The position numbers and the translations under genes were made by a program. Of a DNA stretch of 52,515 bases, positions 26,955-36,209 are shown piece after piece (the first letter of the stretch is position 1; each line of letters opens with the position of its first letter). The notes below the pieces were generated by a model. It was not told the DNA's origin. It ran no database searches and worked only from the letters and a program-made list of their open reading frames with translations. This DNA comes from Deltaproteobacteria bacterium. GTDB lineage: Bacteria > Desulfobacterota > Desulfuromonadia > Desulfuromonadales > Geopsychrobacteraceae. The stretch is taken from positions 1-52,515 of the forward strand of contig JAGYPB010000015.1 in NCBI GenBank assembly GCA_018399135.1, given 5' to 3'.

Positions 26955-27134
26955 CTAACGACAGTCCGCTCGCCACAGACAGGAAGCTTCACCGCAGATT
27001 GCTGCCTGATCAGTCATATAACAGGTCGGGTTGTTTTCCGCCGACTGGATGGATCTGATCAACTCGGCCTTCTTCTGCCGCCCCGGACGCACTCCTTTTT
27101 GTTCTGCAAACTCTTTGACTTCCTTCAGATTCAC
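26955..27134 (-). CDS. Small SAP/Rho-N-like domain protein with four C-terminal cysteines
   Basis: A 59-residue protein starting at GTG 27134, with AGGAGAG upstream. The N-terminal half (LKEVKEFAEQKGVRPGRQKK) is a SAP/Rho-N-like helix-extended loop-helix, a nucleic-acid-binding fold. The C-terminal half has four cysteines (PTCYMTD, AICGEASCLW, DCR) that could bind metal. It lies 54 bases upstream of the DksA-like gene on the same strand and may belong to the same operon. Proteins of this layout are familiar from Geobacter relatives, but no function is established to my knowledge. Confidence 0.72.
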   Translation of the reverse strand: MNLKEVKEFAEQKGVRPGRQKKAELIRSIQSAENNPTCYMTDQAAICGEASCLWRADCR

Positions 27135-27188
27135 TGTGATCTCTCCTATGAAAAAGGACTATTTTTTCTTCATATTGTTTTTTTGTAA

Positions 27189-27327
27189 CTATTCAGCTCT
27201 GTCCTTGCGCAGGGTCTTCGGATCCTGTGGCAAGGGTGTCTGTCGCCATGGACGGCGGCAGCATGCGGTCATGGATGACGAAATGCGCCCCTTGACACAG
27301 GATCCGAAGGCCCGGTGCTGAACTGAT
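27189..27327 (-). repeat. Dispersed repeat, copy C (full length, MITE-like)
   Basis: About 139 bases with imperfect terminal inverted repeats (TATTCAGC / GCTGAACT), inner GGATCCTGTG / CACAGGATCC arms and the palindromic centre also seen in copy A (given here in the orientation that aligns with copy A). It lies in the 355-base gap between the SAP gene and olsF. The rest of that gap holds only the olsF leader with an AAGGAG site. Confidence 0.78.
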
Positions 27328-27489
27328 ACGTTTTTTTCGATTTTTTAACGGTGAATTATTAGGAAAATACTTGTAACAGATGATCTTTTCGTGAGGCCGA
27401 TACTGATTGCCTCGCAAATACAAATCTCATGGACTTTTAACATCAGATTAACCTGCACCTGTTCTTCTGCTAAAAAAGGAGAATAGTCT

Positions 27490-29301
27490 ATGCATCCATC
27501 AGAAGCCTGTCCGCTACCTTTCAGTCTGTTGCAACAACCCGCTTCATCCATCCGGGCCCGAGTACATCAGGCAGTCTTTGGTCTTGCTGAAATTGTATTC
27601 GGTCTTAAAACCTGCAACAAGCTCTATCGACAGGTTAACCATGATGGCACGATGGCCGACTTTGCCGGTCAGGCCCTGAAAACCCTGGACATCGAATACC
27701 ATCTCGAACCACGAGACTTAACACGCATCCCGGCGAACGGGCCTTGCATTCTGGTGGCCAATCATCCCTATGGCGGGGTAGAAGGATTGATCCTGTTTGA
27801 TCTCATCAGTCGCATTCGAACGGATTTCAAGGTAATGGGAAATCATTTATTAGATCGCCTGCCGGCACTGAGATCCCATCTGATCGCCGTCGATCCTTTT
27901 GGCACTGACCGATCGGCACGAGTAAATATTGCACCGCTGCGACAGGCTCTCAAATGTCTGGAACAAGAAGAATTGCTGATCATTTTTCCGGCAGGAGAAG
28001 TGTCGTACCGACAGTCCAAATCTATCGGGGTTGTGGATCCGGGCTGGAGTGATTCAGTCGCCAGAATTGTCCGGCGCAGCAAAGCACCTGTCGTGCCGAT
28101 TTACTTCTCTGGTCACAACGGTTCGCTGTTTCAATGGGCTGGGAAAATTCATCCACGCCTGCGTACCGCCCTGTTACCACGAATGCTGCTTGGGCAGCGT
28201 CACCGAAGTAAGCAGCTGGTCGTCGGTCAGCAGATTTCTCACCGAAGCTACAGTGAATTGACCCTTGACCGCGAATTGACGAACTATCTGCGTCTGCGCA
28301 CTTATGCTCTTGGAACCCGCTCCGAATCATCAACAGCCCTGACCAACGCGGCTTGTAAACCGGTCATGCCTGCTGTCAACCAGGAACTGATGATTCAGGA
28401 AATGACGCAGCTACCACCGGCTCAAATCTTGACGGAAAATGAAGAATTCCAGGTCTATTATGCCGACGCCGGGCAGATCCCCTGGATATTGAACGAAATC
28501 GGGCGCCTGCGGGAGGTGACGTTTCGCGCGGTGGGAGAGGGTTCGGGGAAAGACTGTGACCTGGACACCTTTGACGAAAGCTACGTCCACCTGTTCCTCT
28601 GGCACAAGGGGCGGCAGGAACTGGCTGGTGCATATCGTCTCGGTCATATCGACCGCATCATGGCCGGCGTCGGCAGTAAAGGGCTGTACACCAGCACCCT
28701 GTTTGCCATGAAACCGGCATTGCTCAACGAATTGAAACCGGGTCTGGAATTGGGTCGTTCTTTTGTACGCCCTGAATATCAACGCTCATTTGCACCACTG
28801 TTGCTGCTGTGGAAAGGAATTGGTCACTATCTGACCCGGTATCCGAAATACCGCTATCTGTTCGGGCCGGTCAGTATTTCCCGCGACTACAGTCCATCAG
28901 CACAACAATTGATGACGCAGGTATTAAGTGATCAATATCGTCTCAATGAACTAGCTGCCTTGGTGAAACCCAGAACGCCCCTTACCTTCAAGCCACGGCT
29001 GCTCGCCGGCCTCGATTTACAACAGCAGTCATTTCTCAAAGAGATTGATCATCTATCCGTACTGGTCAGCGACATGGAAGCCGACGGTAAAGGAATCCCC
29101 GTACTGCTGCGCCACTACCTCAACCTCGGCGGCCAGATCCTCGCCTTCAATCGTGATCCCGATTTCAGTGATGTCATTGATGGACTGCTGCTGGTCGATC
29201 TGCTTAAAGCCGATAAAAAGCAACTGCAGCGCTATATGGGGAAGGAAGGATATGCTGATTATATGGCGCACCACGGTGAGACAAAGCGGGATTGTGCGTG
29301 A
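27490..29301 (+). CDS. olsF: Bifunctional ornithine-lipid synthase (OlsF-type acyltransferase fusion)
   Basis: 603 residues. The N-terminal half is a PlsC-like O-acyltransferase: ILVANHPYGGVEGL (His92), GTDRSARVN, then IFPAGEVSYRQ and VPIYFSGHNG. The C-terminal half (about 310-580) is an OlsB/GNAT-like N-acyltransferase: FRAVGEGSGKDCDLDTFDE, then ELGRSFVRPEYQRSFAPLLLLWKGIG and GPVSISRDYSP. This fusion and length match OlsF, which makes lyso-ornithine lipid with the C-terminal domain and acylates it with the N-terminal domain at the membrane. Ornithine lipids contain no phosphorus and are commonly used under phosphate limitation, which fits the phosphonate genes alongside. The amino-acid head group is assumed. 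Confidence 0.85.
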   Translation: MHPSEACPLPFSLLQQPASSIRARVHQAVFGLAEIVFGLKTCNKLYRQVNHDGTMADFAGQALKTLDIEYHLEPRDLTRIPANGPCILVANHPYGGVEGLILFDLISRIRTDFKVMGNHLLDRLPALRSHLIAVDPFGTDRSARVNIAPLRQALKCLEQEELLIIFPAGEVSYRQSKSIGVVDPGWSDSVARIVRRSKAPVVPIYFSGHNGSLFQWAGKIHPRLRTALLPRMLLGQRHRSKQLVVGQQISHRSYSELTLDRELTNYLRLRTYALGTRSESSTALTNAACKPVMPAVNQELMIQEMTQLPPAQILTENEEFQVYYADAGQIPWILNEIGRLREVTFRAVGEGSGKDCDLDTFDESYVHLFLWHKGRQELAGAYRLGHIDRIMAGVGSKGLYTSTLFAMKPALLNELKPGLELGRSFVRPEYQRSFAPLLLLWKGIGHYLTRYPKYRYLFGPVSISRDYSPSAQQLMTQVLSDQYRLNELAALVKPRTPLTFKPRLLAGLDLQQQSFLKEIDHLSVLVSDMEADGKGIPVLLRHYLNLGGQILAFNRDPDFSDVIDGLLLVDLLKADKKQLQRYMGKEGYADYMAHHGETKRDCA

Positions 29302-29340
29302 AGGGTGGGGGAGCAGGGAAGGGACAGGAAATTTGTCGCC

Positions 29341-29463
29341 CTACGGCTGATTACGCCGGATATCATCCACCAACTTTTTTGCCTTTTTTCTGGTGTTGCG
29401 ATAATTCAGCACACCAAAGGCGCAGAAAATGCCGGCAATCGACAAGAAAAACAATATTTCCAT
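29341..29463 (-). CDS. Small single-span membrane protein
   Basis: A 40-residue protein: an N-terminal hydrophobic helix (EILFFLSIAGIFCAFGVL) followed by a strongly basic tail (RNTRKKAKKLVDDIRR), consistent with an inner-membrane peptide with its tail in the cytoplasm. A CAGGAG site stands eight bases before the ATG. It is convergent with olsF, 39 bases away. Function unknown. Confidence 0.6.
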   Translation of the reverse strand: MEILFFLSIAGIFCAFGVLNYRNTRKKAKKLVDDIRRNQP

Positions 29464-29626
29464 GGCTTGTACTCCTGAGGGTTGATTCGGCAGAAGTACT
29501 CTTGCCCTGTAAGAAAACGGTTAGGGTCGGATGTGTTTTTTGTTATTGATGGCACGGATTTTTGCTGATCGATCTGTCAGTGCCCTCGATTGAGCGATCC
29601 GTGCGGATGATGATCGGTAGTACCGG

Positions 29627-30535
29627 TTACCCTGGTGGGGACTCGATTTCCATAAACAGTGGACGACAAGAATCCATTTCATTGACAATAAAATCGATTG
29701 TCGCCCGCACCCGGGCAAGTTGCCTCGAATCGGGATTCACCTGCAGCCAGAACACCCTTTCGGCGTAAAGGTCCGGCAGCACCGGCACCAGGGTGGGCTC
29801 GTCATGTGCCATAAAATATGGGATAACCCCGATGCCGTTATCAGCAAGAATGGCATATTTCTGCCCTACCAGGGTTGAACTTCTGAATTGCGCGCGCCCT
29901 CCCGGATAAAATTCGTTGATAAAATTCAGATCCTGATCGTACAAGAGCTCGTCGATATAACTGATCATCCTGTGCCCACGCAAATCATCCTTGCAGGTAA
30001 CTGGAGGTGATTGATCCAGATAGGTTCTGGTGGCAAAGAGGCCGAAACGATAACTCGACAAACGCCTGACAACAACATGGCCTTCTGTCGGCTTGCGGAC
30101 CGTTATTAAAATATCAATTTCACGCTTAGCCAGGCTGTAATACATGGGGACGGCAATCAACTCGACCTCAAGGGCCGGGTGTGACCCCTGAAAAGCTCCG
30201 AGACGTGGGGCAAGAAAACAGTTCCCATATCCATCCGGAGCACCGATCCTGATGGTTCCCGCAAGCTGATTGTTTTTACCTGAAATATCCTCTTCCAACC
30301 GCAGGATCGTGGTTTCAAGTCGCTCGGCATAAGGCAGCAGTCTCTCCCCCGCCGGAGTCAGTCGACAGCCCTTTTCCGTTCTTAGAAACAACTGTGTTTG
30401 CAACGAACCTTCCAGCGTTGTCAGGCGCCTCGCTACGGTACTATGAGTCACTTTCAATTCAGCGCTGGCAGCAACAAATGATTGGCTACGGCAAAGAATC
30501 AGAAAAAACCGCATGTCATCCCAGTTGAGTTTCAT
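29627..30535 (-). CDS. LysR-family transcriptional regulator
   Basis: A 302-residue regulator. The N-terminal winged helix-turn-helix (1-65) contains SFVAASAELKVTHSTVARRLTTLEGSL, a linker helix follows, and residues 90-300 form the periplasmic-binding-like effector domain (GTIRIGAPDGYGNCFLAPRL). The form is close to the group whose HTH reads LxVTxSTVARR. It is divergent from the 68-residue protein gene at 30703, with a 167-base shared control region, so that gene or lysR itself is the likely target. Effector unknown. Confidence 0.9.
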   Translation of the reverse strand: MKLNWDDMRFFLILCRSQSFVAASAELKVTHSTVARRLTTLEGSLQTQLFLRTEKGCRLTPAGERLLPYAERLETTILRLEEDISGKNNQLAGTIRIGAPDGYGNCFLAPRLGAFQGSHPALEVELIAVPMYYSLAKREIDILITVRKPTEGHVVVRRLSSYRFGLFATRTYLDQSPPVTCKDDLRGHRMISYIDELLYDQDLNFINEFYPGGRAQFRSSTLVGQKYAILADNGIGVIPYFMAHDEPTLVPVLPDLYAERVFWLQVNPDSRQLARVRATIDFIVNEMDSCRPLFMEIESPPG

Positions 30536-30702
30536 TGATGCCCTTCCCCTTGTTCAGCCCTTTTACCTTATTCAAATGACCGGGCTGATTATTTCTGCAC
30601 ACCAGATGAGTGATTTTATCTATTTACTGATGATATTTCCACATCTATTCTTGGCTTAACGAATAACAGATAGTTTCACAACATGAGGAAGGGAGGCACG
30701 CC

Positions 30703-30909
30703 ATGTTAAAGTCACAGAGAGAGAAGGTCGCAAGAGGCAATGACCACTGCGTGGATATGGACCTGTTGGTTGAGCGTGGTCGGCAATTACATTCCGCTGC
30801 CATCGCTGACGCCGTGATCAACCTGTTCAGCGGGGCGCTGACTCGCCAGAATAAGCGCAATAACGGTCCTGAAACATTGCACCACGCGGCAACACATCAG
30901 ACCCACTGA
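30703..30909 (+). CDS. Small conserved-looking protein, function unknown
   Basis: A 68-residue basic protein preceded by a strong GGGAGG site and followed within 35 bases by a clear terminator, which supports it as a real monocistronic gene. Its layout (VDMDLLVERGRQLHSAAIADAVINLFSGAL) recalls short proteobacterial proteins with an ID-LVxRARxLR helix, but I cannot name it with confidence. It is divergent from lysR. Confidence 0.6.
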   Translation: MLKSQREKVARGNDHCVDMDLLVERGRQLHSAAIADAVINLFSGALTRQNKRNNGPETLHHAATHQTH

Positions 30910-30939
30910 TATTCAGGATAAAGTTCATATAAGCTAACC

Positions 30940-30975
30940 GGGGCGCAACAACATTGCGCCCCGGCCCGGTTTTTT
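30940..30975 (+). terminator. Rho-independent terminator
   Basis: A 9-bp perfect GC-rich stem GGGGCGCAA / TTGCGCCCC with a 5-base loop, then GGCCCGG and six T residues. It terminates the 68-residue gene and lies just before the end of the convergent wrbA. Confidence 0.88.
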
Positions 30976-30997
30976 AAATTAGCAGATGATCATCCCA

Positions 30998-31612
30998 TCA
31001 GCCTTTAAGCTTGTTCGCGATCCTAGCTACATGGGCGCCCTGAAAGCGGGCTCCAGCGAGTTCATTTTCACTCGGCATCCGTTCACCCTGCCCGCCGGTA
31101 ATGGTTGATGCGCCGTAGGGAGAGCCTCCGGTAATCTCGCTGTTATCCATCTGTCCGGCAAAGGAATAGGGGAGTCCGACGACAACCATGCCGTGATGCA
31201 GCAGGTTGGTGTGAACGTTGAGGATGGTCGATTCCTGGCCGCCGTGTTGGGAGGCCGAACTGACAAAAACACTGCCGACTTTGCCGATCAATGAACCATT
31301 AAACCACAGGCCACCGGTAGCGTCGAGGAACTGGCGCATCTGACCACACATGTTGCCAAAACGGGTTGGCGTGCCGAATATAATGCCGTCGGCTTCTGCC
31401 AGATCATCTACCGATACTACTGGAATGTGCGCCATCGACTTCTGCGCATCAATCGCGCCCATCTTTTCCAACACCTCATGGGAGAGGGTTTCCGGTACCC
31501 GCTTGATAGCAACTTCGCACCCTTCGACTTCACGTACTCCCTCCGCTACCGCTTCTGCCATTTGATAAATATGACCATACATGCTGTAGTGAACTATCAG
31601 AATTTTAGCCAT
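30998..31612 (-). CDS. wrbA: NAD(P)H:quinone oxidoreductase WrbA
   Basis: A 204-residue flavodoxin-like FMN enzyme that reduces quinones by two electrons. The phosphate-binding loop [18 protein letters not shown], the [25 protein letters not shown] block, and [32 protein letters not shown] are all typical WrbA. The N-terminal [14 protein letters not shown] gives the start, with an AGGAG site upstream. It lies 58 bases downstream of nikR on the same strand, with a possible NikR-type operator in between, so its expression may respond to nickel. Confidence 0.95.
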   Translation of the reverse strand: MAKILIVHYSMYGHIYQMAEAVAEGVREVEGCEVAIKRVPETLSHEVLEKMGAIDAQKSMAHIPVVSVDDLAEADGIIFGTPTRFGNMCGQMRQFLDATGGLWFNGSLIGKVGSVFVSSASQHGGQESTILNVHTNLLHHGMVVVGLPYSFAGQMDNSEITGGSPYGASTITGGQGERMPSENELAGARFQGAHVARIANKLKG

Positions 31613-31643
31613 TATTTTTCTCCTTTAACAGATTGATTGAGCT

Positions 31644-31667
31644 GTTACATCAAACCAGATCGGTAAC
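31644..31667. promoter_or_regulatory. Possible NikR operator upstream of wrbA
   Basis: The inverted repeat GTTAC-N14-GTAAC lies between the nikR stop and wrbA start. It agrees with the core of the GTGTTAC-N13/14-GTAACAC motif proposed for deltaproteobacterial NikR, though only the inner five bases of each half-site match fully. One copy was seen; none was evident before the hydrogenase operon. Confidence 0.35.
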
Positions 31668-31670
31668 TAT

Positions 31671-32090
31671 TCAGGTCAGATTCAATCCTGTAGTCGTCAT
31701 CACCAGTTTACCGTGCTTAACCCCTTTGGTGCCAATCAGCTCGTCGGCGAGTCTTCTGACTTCCTGAGCGCTACCACGCACTACGGCAACTTCGAGGCAG
31801 TTGTGGACGTCCAGATGGACATGAAGGACAGAAACAATGGCCTGGTGGTGGCTGTGCTGATGTTCTGTGAGCTTGTCTGACAGGTCGCGGGTATGATGAT
31901 TGTACACCAAAGTGACAGTTCCGACGGTCTCCCGGTCTTCCTGTGACCATTCGCGTTCGACCAGAGCATCGCGCATCAGGTCACGCACCGCTTCACTGCG
32001 GTTATGGTACCCCTTCTCGGCAATTAACTGATCGAACTGACGAAGCAGGTTAGCATCGATAGAAACACCAAAACGGATGGTTTCGTTCAT
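31671..32090 (-). CDS. nikR: Nickel-responsive regulator NikR
   Basis: 139 residues. The N-terminal ribbon-helix-helix ([36 protein letters not shown]) binds DNA, and the C-terminal ACT-like domain binds nickel. Expected ligands are His79, His90, His92 and Cys98 ([14 protein letters not shown]), all present. NikR represses nickel uptake and in some bacteria regulates hydrogenase genes. A [NiFe] hydrogenase operon with hyp genes begins 6.6 kb away. The start at ATG 32090 matches the family N-terminus. Confidence 0.95.
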   Translation of the reverse strand: MNETIRFGVSIDANLLRQFDQLIAEKGYHNRSEAVRDLMRDALVEREWSQEDRETVGTVTLVYNHHTRDLSDKLTEHQHSHHQAIVSVLHVHLDVHNCLEVAVVRGSAQEVRRLADELIGTKGVKHGKLVMTTTGLNLT

Positions 32091-32247
32091 AAAAGAACCT
32101 CACTACGAAATAACTGTCAGGAATCGAAACTCTTTCTGGTCAGGTTTTTAAACTATCACTTTATACCTGCAGGTGCTAATCCTGGCAACTTGACGCCTGT
32201 TGCCGGGTTTGGCAGTCTATACTAGCAGTTCATTGAATATGAGCGGG

Positions 32248-32275
32248 ACAACAACCTTGCACCGTTGTTGTTTTT
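32248..32275 (+). terminator. Terminator-like hairpin in the sps leader
   Basis: A perfect 8-bp stem ACAACAAC / GTTGTTGT with an 8-base loop runs into a five-T run, about 30 bases before the sps start. It could end upstream transcripts or act as an attenuator of the sucrose operon. The stem is AT-balanced and therefore only moderately stable. Confidence 0.45.
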
Positions 32276-32305
32276 CGGTAGCGTCCCGACTGAAAGGTAG
32301 CCACC

Positions 32306-34484
32306 ATGACAGATTCCGAAAAGCCCCTCTATCTGGCACTGATCAGTGTCCATGGTTTGATTCGCGGGCACAACCTGGAACTGGGTCGTGATGCCGATAC
32401 CGGTGGGCAGACCCTGTATGTGCTGGAACTGGCCCAAGCCCTGGCCGAGCGGGAAGATGTCGACCGGGTTGACTTAATCACCCGTCAGGTCGTCGATTCT
32501 ACCGTTGATGCTGATTACGCTGAGTTGATGGAACAGATTTCCACCAAATTACGGATAATCCGCATCACTGCCGGCCCCGACGAGTATCTGCCGAAAGAAC
32601 AACTCTGGGATCATCTGCCCACCTTTGTTGATCAGCTCTACGATTATTTTCGTCATCAGGAGCGCTGGCCCGACATCTTCCACAGCCATTATGCCGATGC
32701 CGGCTGGGTGGGAGCACGCCTGGCCCAACTGACCGGAATCCCTCTGATTCATACCGGACATTCCCTCGGACGGGTCAAACGCAGACGTTTGCTGGCCGCC
32801 GGACTGAGTCGAGAAGACATCGAAAATCATTATAACATGACCAGACGCATTGAGGCCGAAGAGTTGACCCTGGCGACAGCTGAACGGGTAATTACCAGTA
32901 CACAGCAGGAAATCGAGGAGCAATACGAGATCTATGATTATTATCAGCCGAAGCAGATGCGCGTGGTGCCACCGGGAACCAATCTGGAACTTTTTACCAC
33001 GCCAACCGGCAAGGAACTCGACCTGCCACAGTTCACCCTGCTTACCCGCCATCTGAGAAATCCCCGACGACCGATTATTTTTGCCCTGTCCAGGCCAGAC
33101 AAGCGCAAGAATATCACCAAACTGATAGAGGCCTATGGTGAGAGTAAAACCCTGCAGGATCTTGCCAATCTGGTGATTATCGCCGGCAACCGTGAGGACA
33201 TTGACGATCTGGACGATGGCGCTCGTGACGTTTTCTACGAACTGTTAGCCACGGTTGATCGTTATGACCTCTATGGTAAAGTAGCAATTCCGAAGCAGCA
33301 CCGGCGCGATGATGTACCGTATTTTTATCGCATAGTTGCGGCAGTAAAGGGTGTTTTTGTCAACCCGGCCCTGACCGAGCCCTTTGGCCTGACCCTGATT
33401 GAAGCAGCGGCGTCCGGCCTGCCGATTGTCGCTACCCGGGATGGCGGACCCCGGGATATTATCGGTAACTGTAATAACGGTTTTCTGGTTGACCCCCTCG
33501 ATCCGCAAGAGATCGCGGACAAGCTGCTGCAGATCCTTCAAGATAACCAGTGCTGGCAATCCCTTTCGCAGCACGGGCTCAAGGGAGTCCGCGAACACTA
33601 TTCCTGGCAGGCCCATGCCGATCGTTAGTCTACATGCATGGTGATTCCGGTGATCGCGCTACGAACCCGCTGGGAACGTGAACCCTTAAGCCGCAGAGAG
33701 AAGCACCTTTACAGTGATCGCGCCCTGGTCAGTGGTCTTGATCAGAACCTGATCGGCGACGCATCTGCGCTGAAAGAAACTGATGTTTCGCGTTACGGCA
33801 TCAGCGCAAAAGCACGGCGCGTTTATTATTGCCACCGGGCGGCGGCTTGACTCGGCCCTGGCACTGATGAATAAACATGCCATCCTGAACCTTGATTAAT
33901 TTCGATTACCAGTGGGCGGTACCGAAATCTACTATGCACCGGAACTTGAAGAGGATCAGGTCTGGGCCAAATACATCGATTTCCAATGGTCACCGTACAA
34001 GGTTCGCGAGGTACTTACCGACTACCCCGGGTTGAAGCGTCAACCCAAGATTGAGCAGAGCCGTTTCAAAGTCAGCTATTACATTGATCCGACGATTGCT
34101 GATGTTGATAACATCCAGCGCCTTCTCCATCAGGAAGGACTGGCGGTCAACGCCATTATGAGTTTCGGCCAGTTTCTTGATATTCTGCCGGCTCGCGCCT
34201 CCAAGGGACTGGCATTACGTTACGTGGCCGACCGTCGAGGGATTGATCTGGAAAGGGTGCTGGCTGCCGGGGGCGCCGGTGCCGATGAGGACATGCTGTC
34301 CGGCAATACCCTGGCGGCGGTTGTCGCCAACCGCCACCACGAAGAACTGTCCGGTCTGGTGGATACCGAAAGAATCTATTTTGCACTTCAGCCGCTGGCC
34401 GCCGGCATTCTTGAGGCGCTTGACTATTACGACTTTTTCGGCGCTTGCCGTGATCCCAGAGAGCAGGCCGACGGTGCTGAATAA
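32306..34484 (+). pseudogene. sps: Sucrose-phosphate synthase, frame broken between glycosyltransferase and HAD parts
   Basis: The first open frame (440 residues, 32306-33628) is a complete GT4 glycosyltransferase: GLIRGHNLELGRDADTGGQT, HSLGRVKRRRL, FALSRPDKRKNITKLIEAYG, PFGLTLIEAAASGLPIVATR. The last frame (about 33912-34484) is the C-terminal HAD-like domain (GTEIYYAPELEEDQVW, RFKVSYYIDP). Between them the match continues in other frames (HLYSDRALV, LDQNLIGDASALKE, then ATGRRLDSALALMNKHAI), so at least three shifts lie in 33620-33910. If real, the GT domain might still work alone; stand-alone GT-type sps genes exist. It would form sucrose-6-phosphate from UDP-glucose and fructose-6-phosphate. 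Confidence 0.85.
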
Positions 34485-35331
34485 ACCCGGATTACTGTTG
34501 TGTACCGACCTGGATCGGACCCTGATTCCCAATGGCATCGCACCGGAAGACGCGCGGGCTCAGGGGTTGTTCAGCAAACTGTGCAGCAATGCCGACATCA
34601 CCCTGGTCTATGTCACCGGTCGAGATCGCCGGCTGGTGCTGGACGCGGTTGACACATACCAACTGCCGCAGCCCGACTACGCTCTGACCGATGTCGGTTC
34701 AACCATTTATCAGATCCTGGCAGGCGACTGGCAACAGTTGGAAGCATGGAATCGCCACCTGTCCTCCCGTTGGTCAAAGGCAACAAACCAGATCATCAGA
34801 TCTTTAGTTGACAAAGTACCCGGACCATATCTGCAGGAAGAAGCCAGGCAGAACAGGTTCAAGGTCAGCTTTTACGTTCCGCTGCAATTTGATACAAAAC
34901 AAATGATGGTACAGATGACAGAACAGCTACAGAGCGATGGCATAGCGGCAAACCTGATCTGGAGCATTGATGAACAGAAGGGCATCGGATTGCTCGATAT
35001 ACTGCCGGATTGTGCAGATAAACGTCAGGCCATCAGATTCCTGCAGCAACAGCTGGGCTTTGGCGACGATGAGCTTCTGTTCGCCGGTGACAGCGGCAAT
35101 GATCTGCAGGTGATCAACAGCGACATTCCCTCAATCCTGGTAGCCAATGCGGCACCAGAGATCAAACAGGCAGCGTTAACCTGGGCGCAACAGAACGATC
35201 AAGCCGAGACGCTGTACCTTGCCCGGGGCGGGCTGCTCGCCATGAACGGCAACTACAGTGCCGGAATCCTTGAGGGGATCTGTCATTTCCAACCGGCTTA
35301 TACATCTTATTTGACGAGTGGAGAAGTATGA
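34474..35331 (+). CDS. spp: Sucrose-6-phosphate phosphatase
   Basis: A HAD-IIB phosphatase of about 285 residues that completes sucrose synthesis. Motif I is LLCTDLDRTLIPNG, then TLVYVTGRD; the C-terminal motif is FAGDSGNDLQVIN, and DILPDCADKRQAIRFL gives the conserved lysine. The GTG at 34474 overlaps the sps stop by 11 bases. An open frame upstream to 34177 overlaps sps and is not needed. Its stop overlaps the fructokinase start (ATGA). Confidence 0.9.
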   Translation: MLNKPGLLLCTDLDRTLIPNGIAPEDARAQGLFSKLCSNADITLVYVTGRDRRLVLDAVDTYQLPQPDYALTDVGSTIYQILAGDWQQLEAWNRHLSSRWSKATNQIIRSLVDKVPGPYLQEEARQNRFKVSFYVPLQFDTKQMMVQMTEQLQSDGIAANLIWSIDEQKGIGLLDILPDCADKRQAIRFLQQQLGFGDDELLFAGDSGNDLQVINSDIPSILVANAAPEIKQAALTWAQQNDQAETLYLARGGLLAMNGNYSAGILEGICHFQPAYTSYLTSGEV

Positions 35332-36206
35332 ATTATCAACAGATTGTGGTTTTTGGTGAGGTTTTATTCGACTGTTTTCCAAGCGGGGAACAGATTCTCG
35401 GGGGTGCCCCTTTTAACGTTGCCTGGCATCTCGAAGCCCTTGGAGCCGCGCCCTGTTTTGTTTCAGCCATCGGTGATGATGACCTGGGGCAGCAGATTCT
35501 TGCCACCATGAGCGGCTGGGGTATGCAAACGGATGCTGTTCAGGTCAACACAGAACATCCAACCGGCATGGTTGAAGTACACATTTCTAACGGACAGCCT
35601 TCCTATCATATCAGCGAAGACGTGGCTTACGATCACATCCGCACCGATCTGCTGCCTGGCACCAGCGCCGACTTTATCCTTTATCACGGCACCCTGGCTC
35701 TTCGCCATGGGGAATCACAACGGGCCTTTGATGCGCTGGCCGAACGCGAAGGGTGCCACCTGTTTGTCGACATCAACCTGCGATCCCCCTGGTGGGACAA
35801 AGGTACCGTGCTTGATCGTCTGATGCGGGCACGCTGGGCAAAAATGAACAGTGATGAACTGGCTGATCTTGGCTTTGATGACCCGGATACGAATATCGCC
35901 ATGGCCGAGCTGATGGGGCAAGCCAAGCTGGAACAGCTGATTGTTACCCGTGGCGCCGATGGTGCCCTGGTGCACACCCGTGCCGGAGAACTTATCCCGG
36001 TAGCAGCTCCTCCGGTCAAACGTTACATCGACACGGTCGGTGCCGGGGATGCCTTTTCTGCCGTGTATCTGCAGGGACTGATGACCGGGAGGCCGATTGA
36101 GATGAATATTACCATGGCTCAGCAACTTGCCGCCGATATCATCGGTATGCGCGGAGCCGTACCCACCAACAGAACCCCCTATAAATCGCTGATAACGACA
36201 GGCTGA
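35328..36206 (+). CDS. PfkB-family fructokinase
   Basis: A 292-residue ribokinase-family sugar kinase. The N-terminal VVFGEVLFDCFPSG and GGAPFNVAWHL segments bind substrate, and DTVGAGDAFSAVY contains the catalytic base and anion hole. The subfamily lies nearest to fructokinases. It is coupled to spp by ATGA overlap and followed after three bases by amylosucrase. It would phosphorylate fructose released by amylosucrase or sucrose turnover and so recycle it to sps. Confidence 0.88.
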   Translation: MNYQQIVVFGEVLFDCFPSGEQILGGAPFNVAWHLEALGAAPCFVSAIGDDDLGQQILATMSGWGMQTDAVQVNTEHPTGMVEVHISNGQPSYHISEDVAYDHIRTDLLPGTSADFILYHGTLALRHGESQRAFDALAEREGCHLFVDINLRSPWWDKGTVLDRLMRARWAKMNSDELADLGFDDPDTNIAMAELMGQAKLEQLIVTRGADGALVHTRAGELIPVAAPPVKRYIDTVGAGDAFSAVYLQGLMTGRPIEMNITMAQQLAADIIGMRGAVPTNRTPYKSLITTG

Positions 36207-36209
36207 CCC

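Noticed and set aside
34177-34473. N-terminal extension of the sucrose-phosphate phosphatase frame
   Set aside because: It lies antiphase within the sps HAD domain; the family N-terminus begins at the GTG at 34474.
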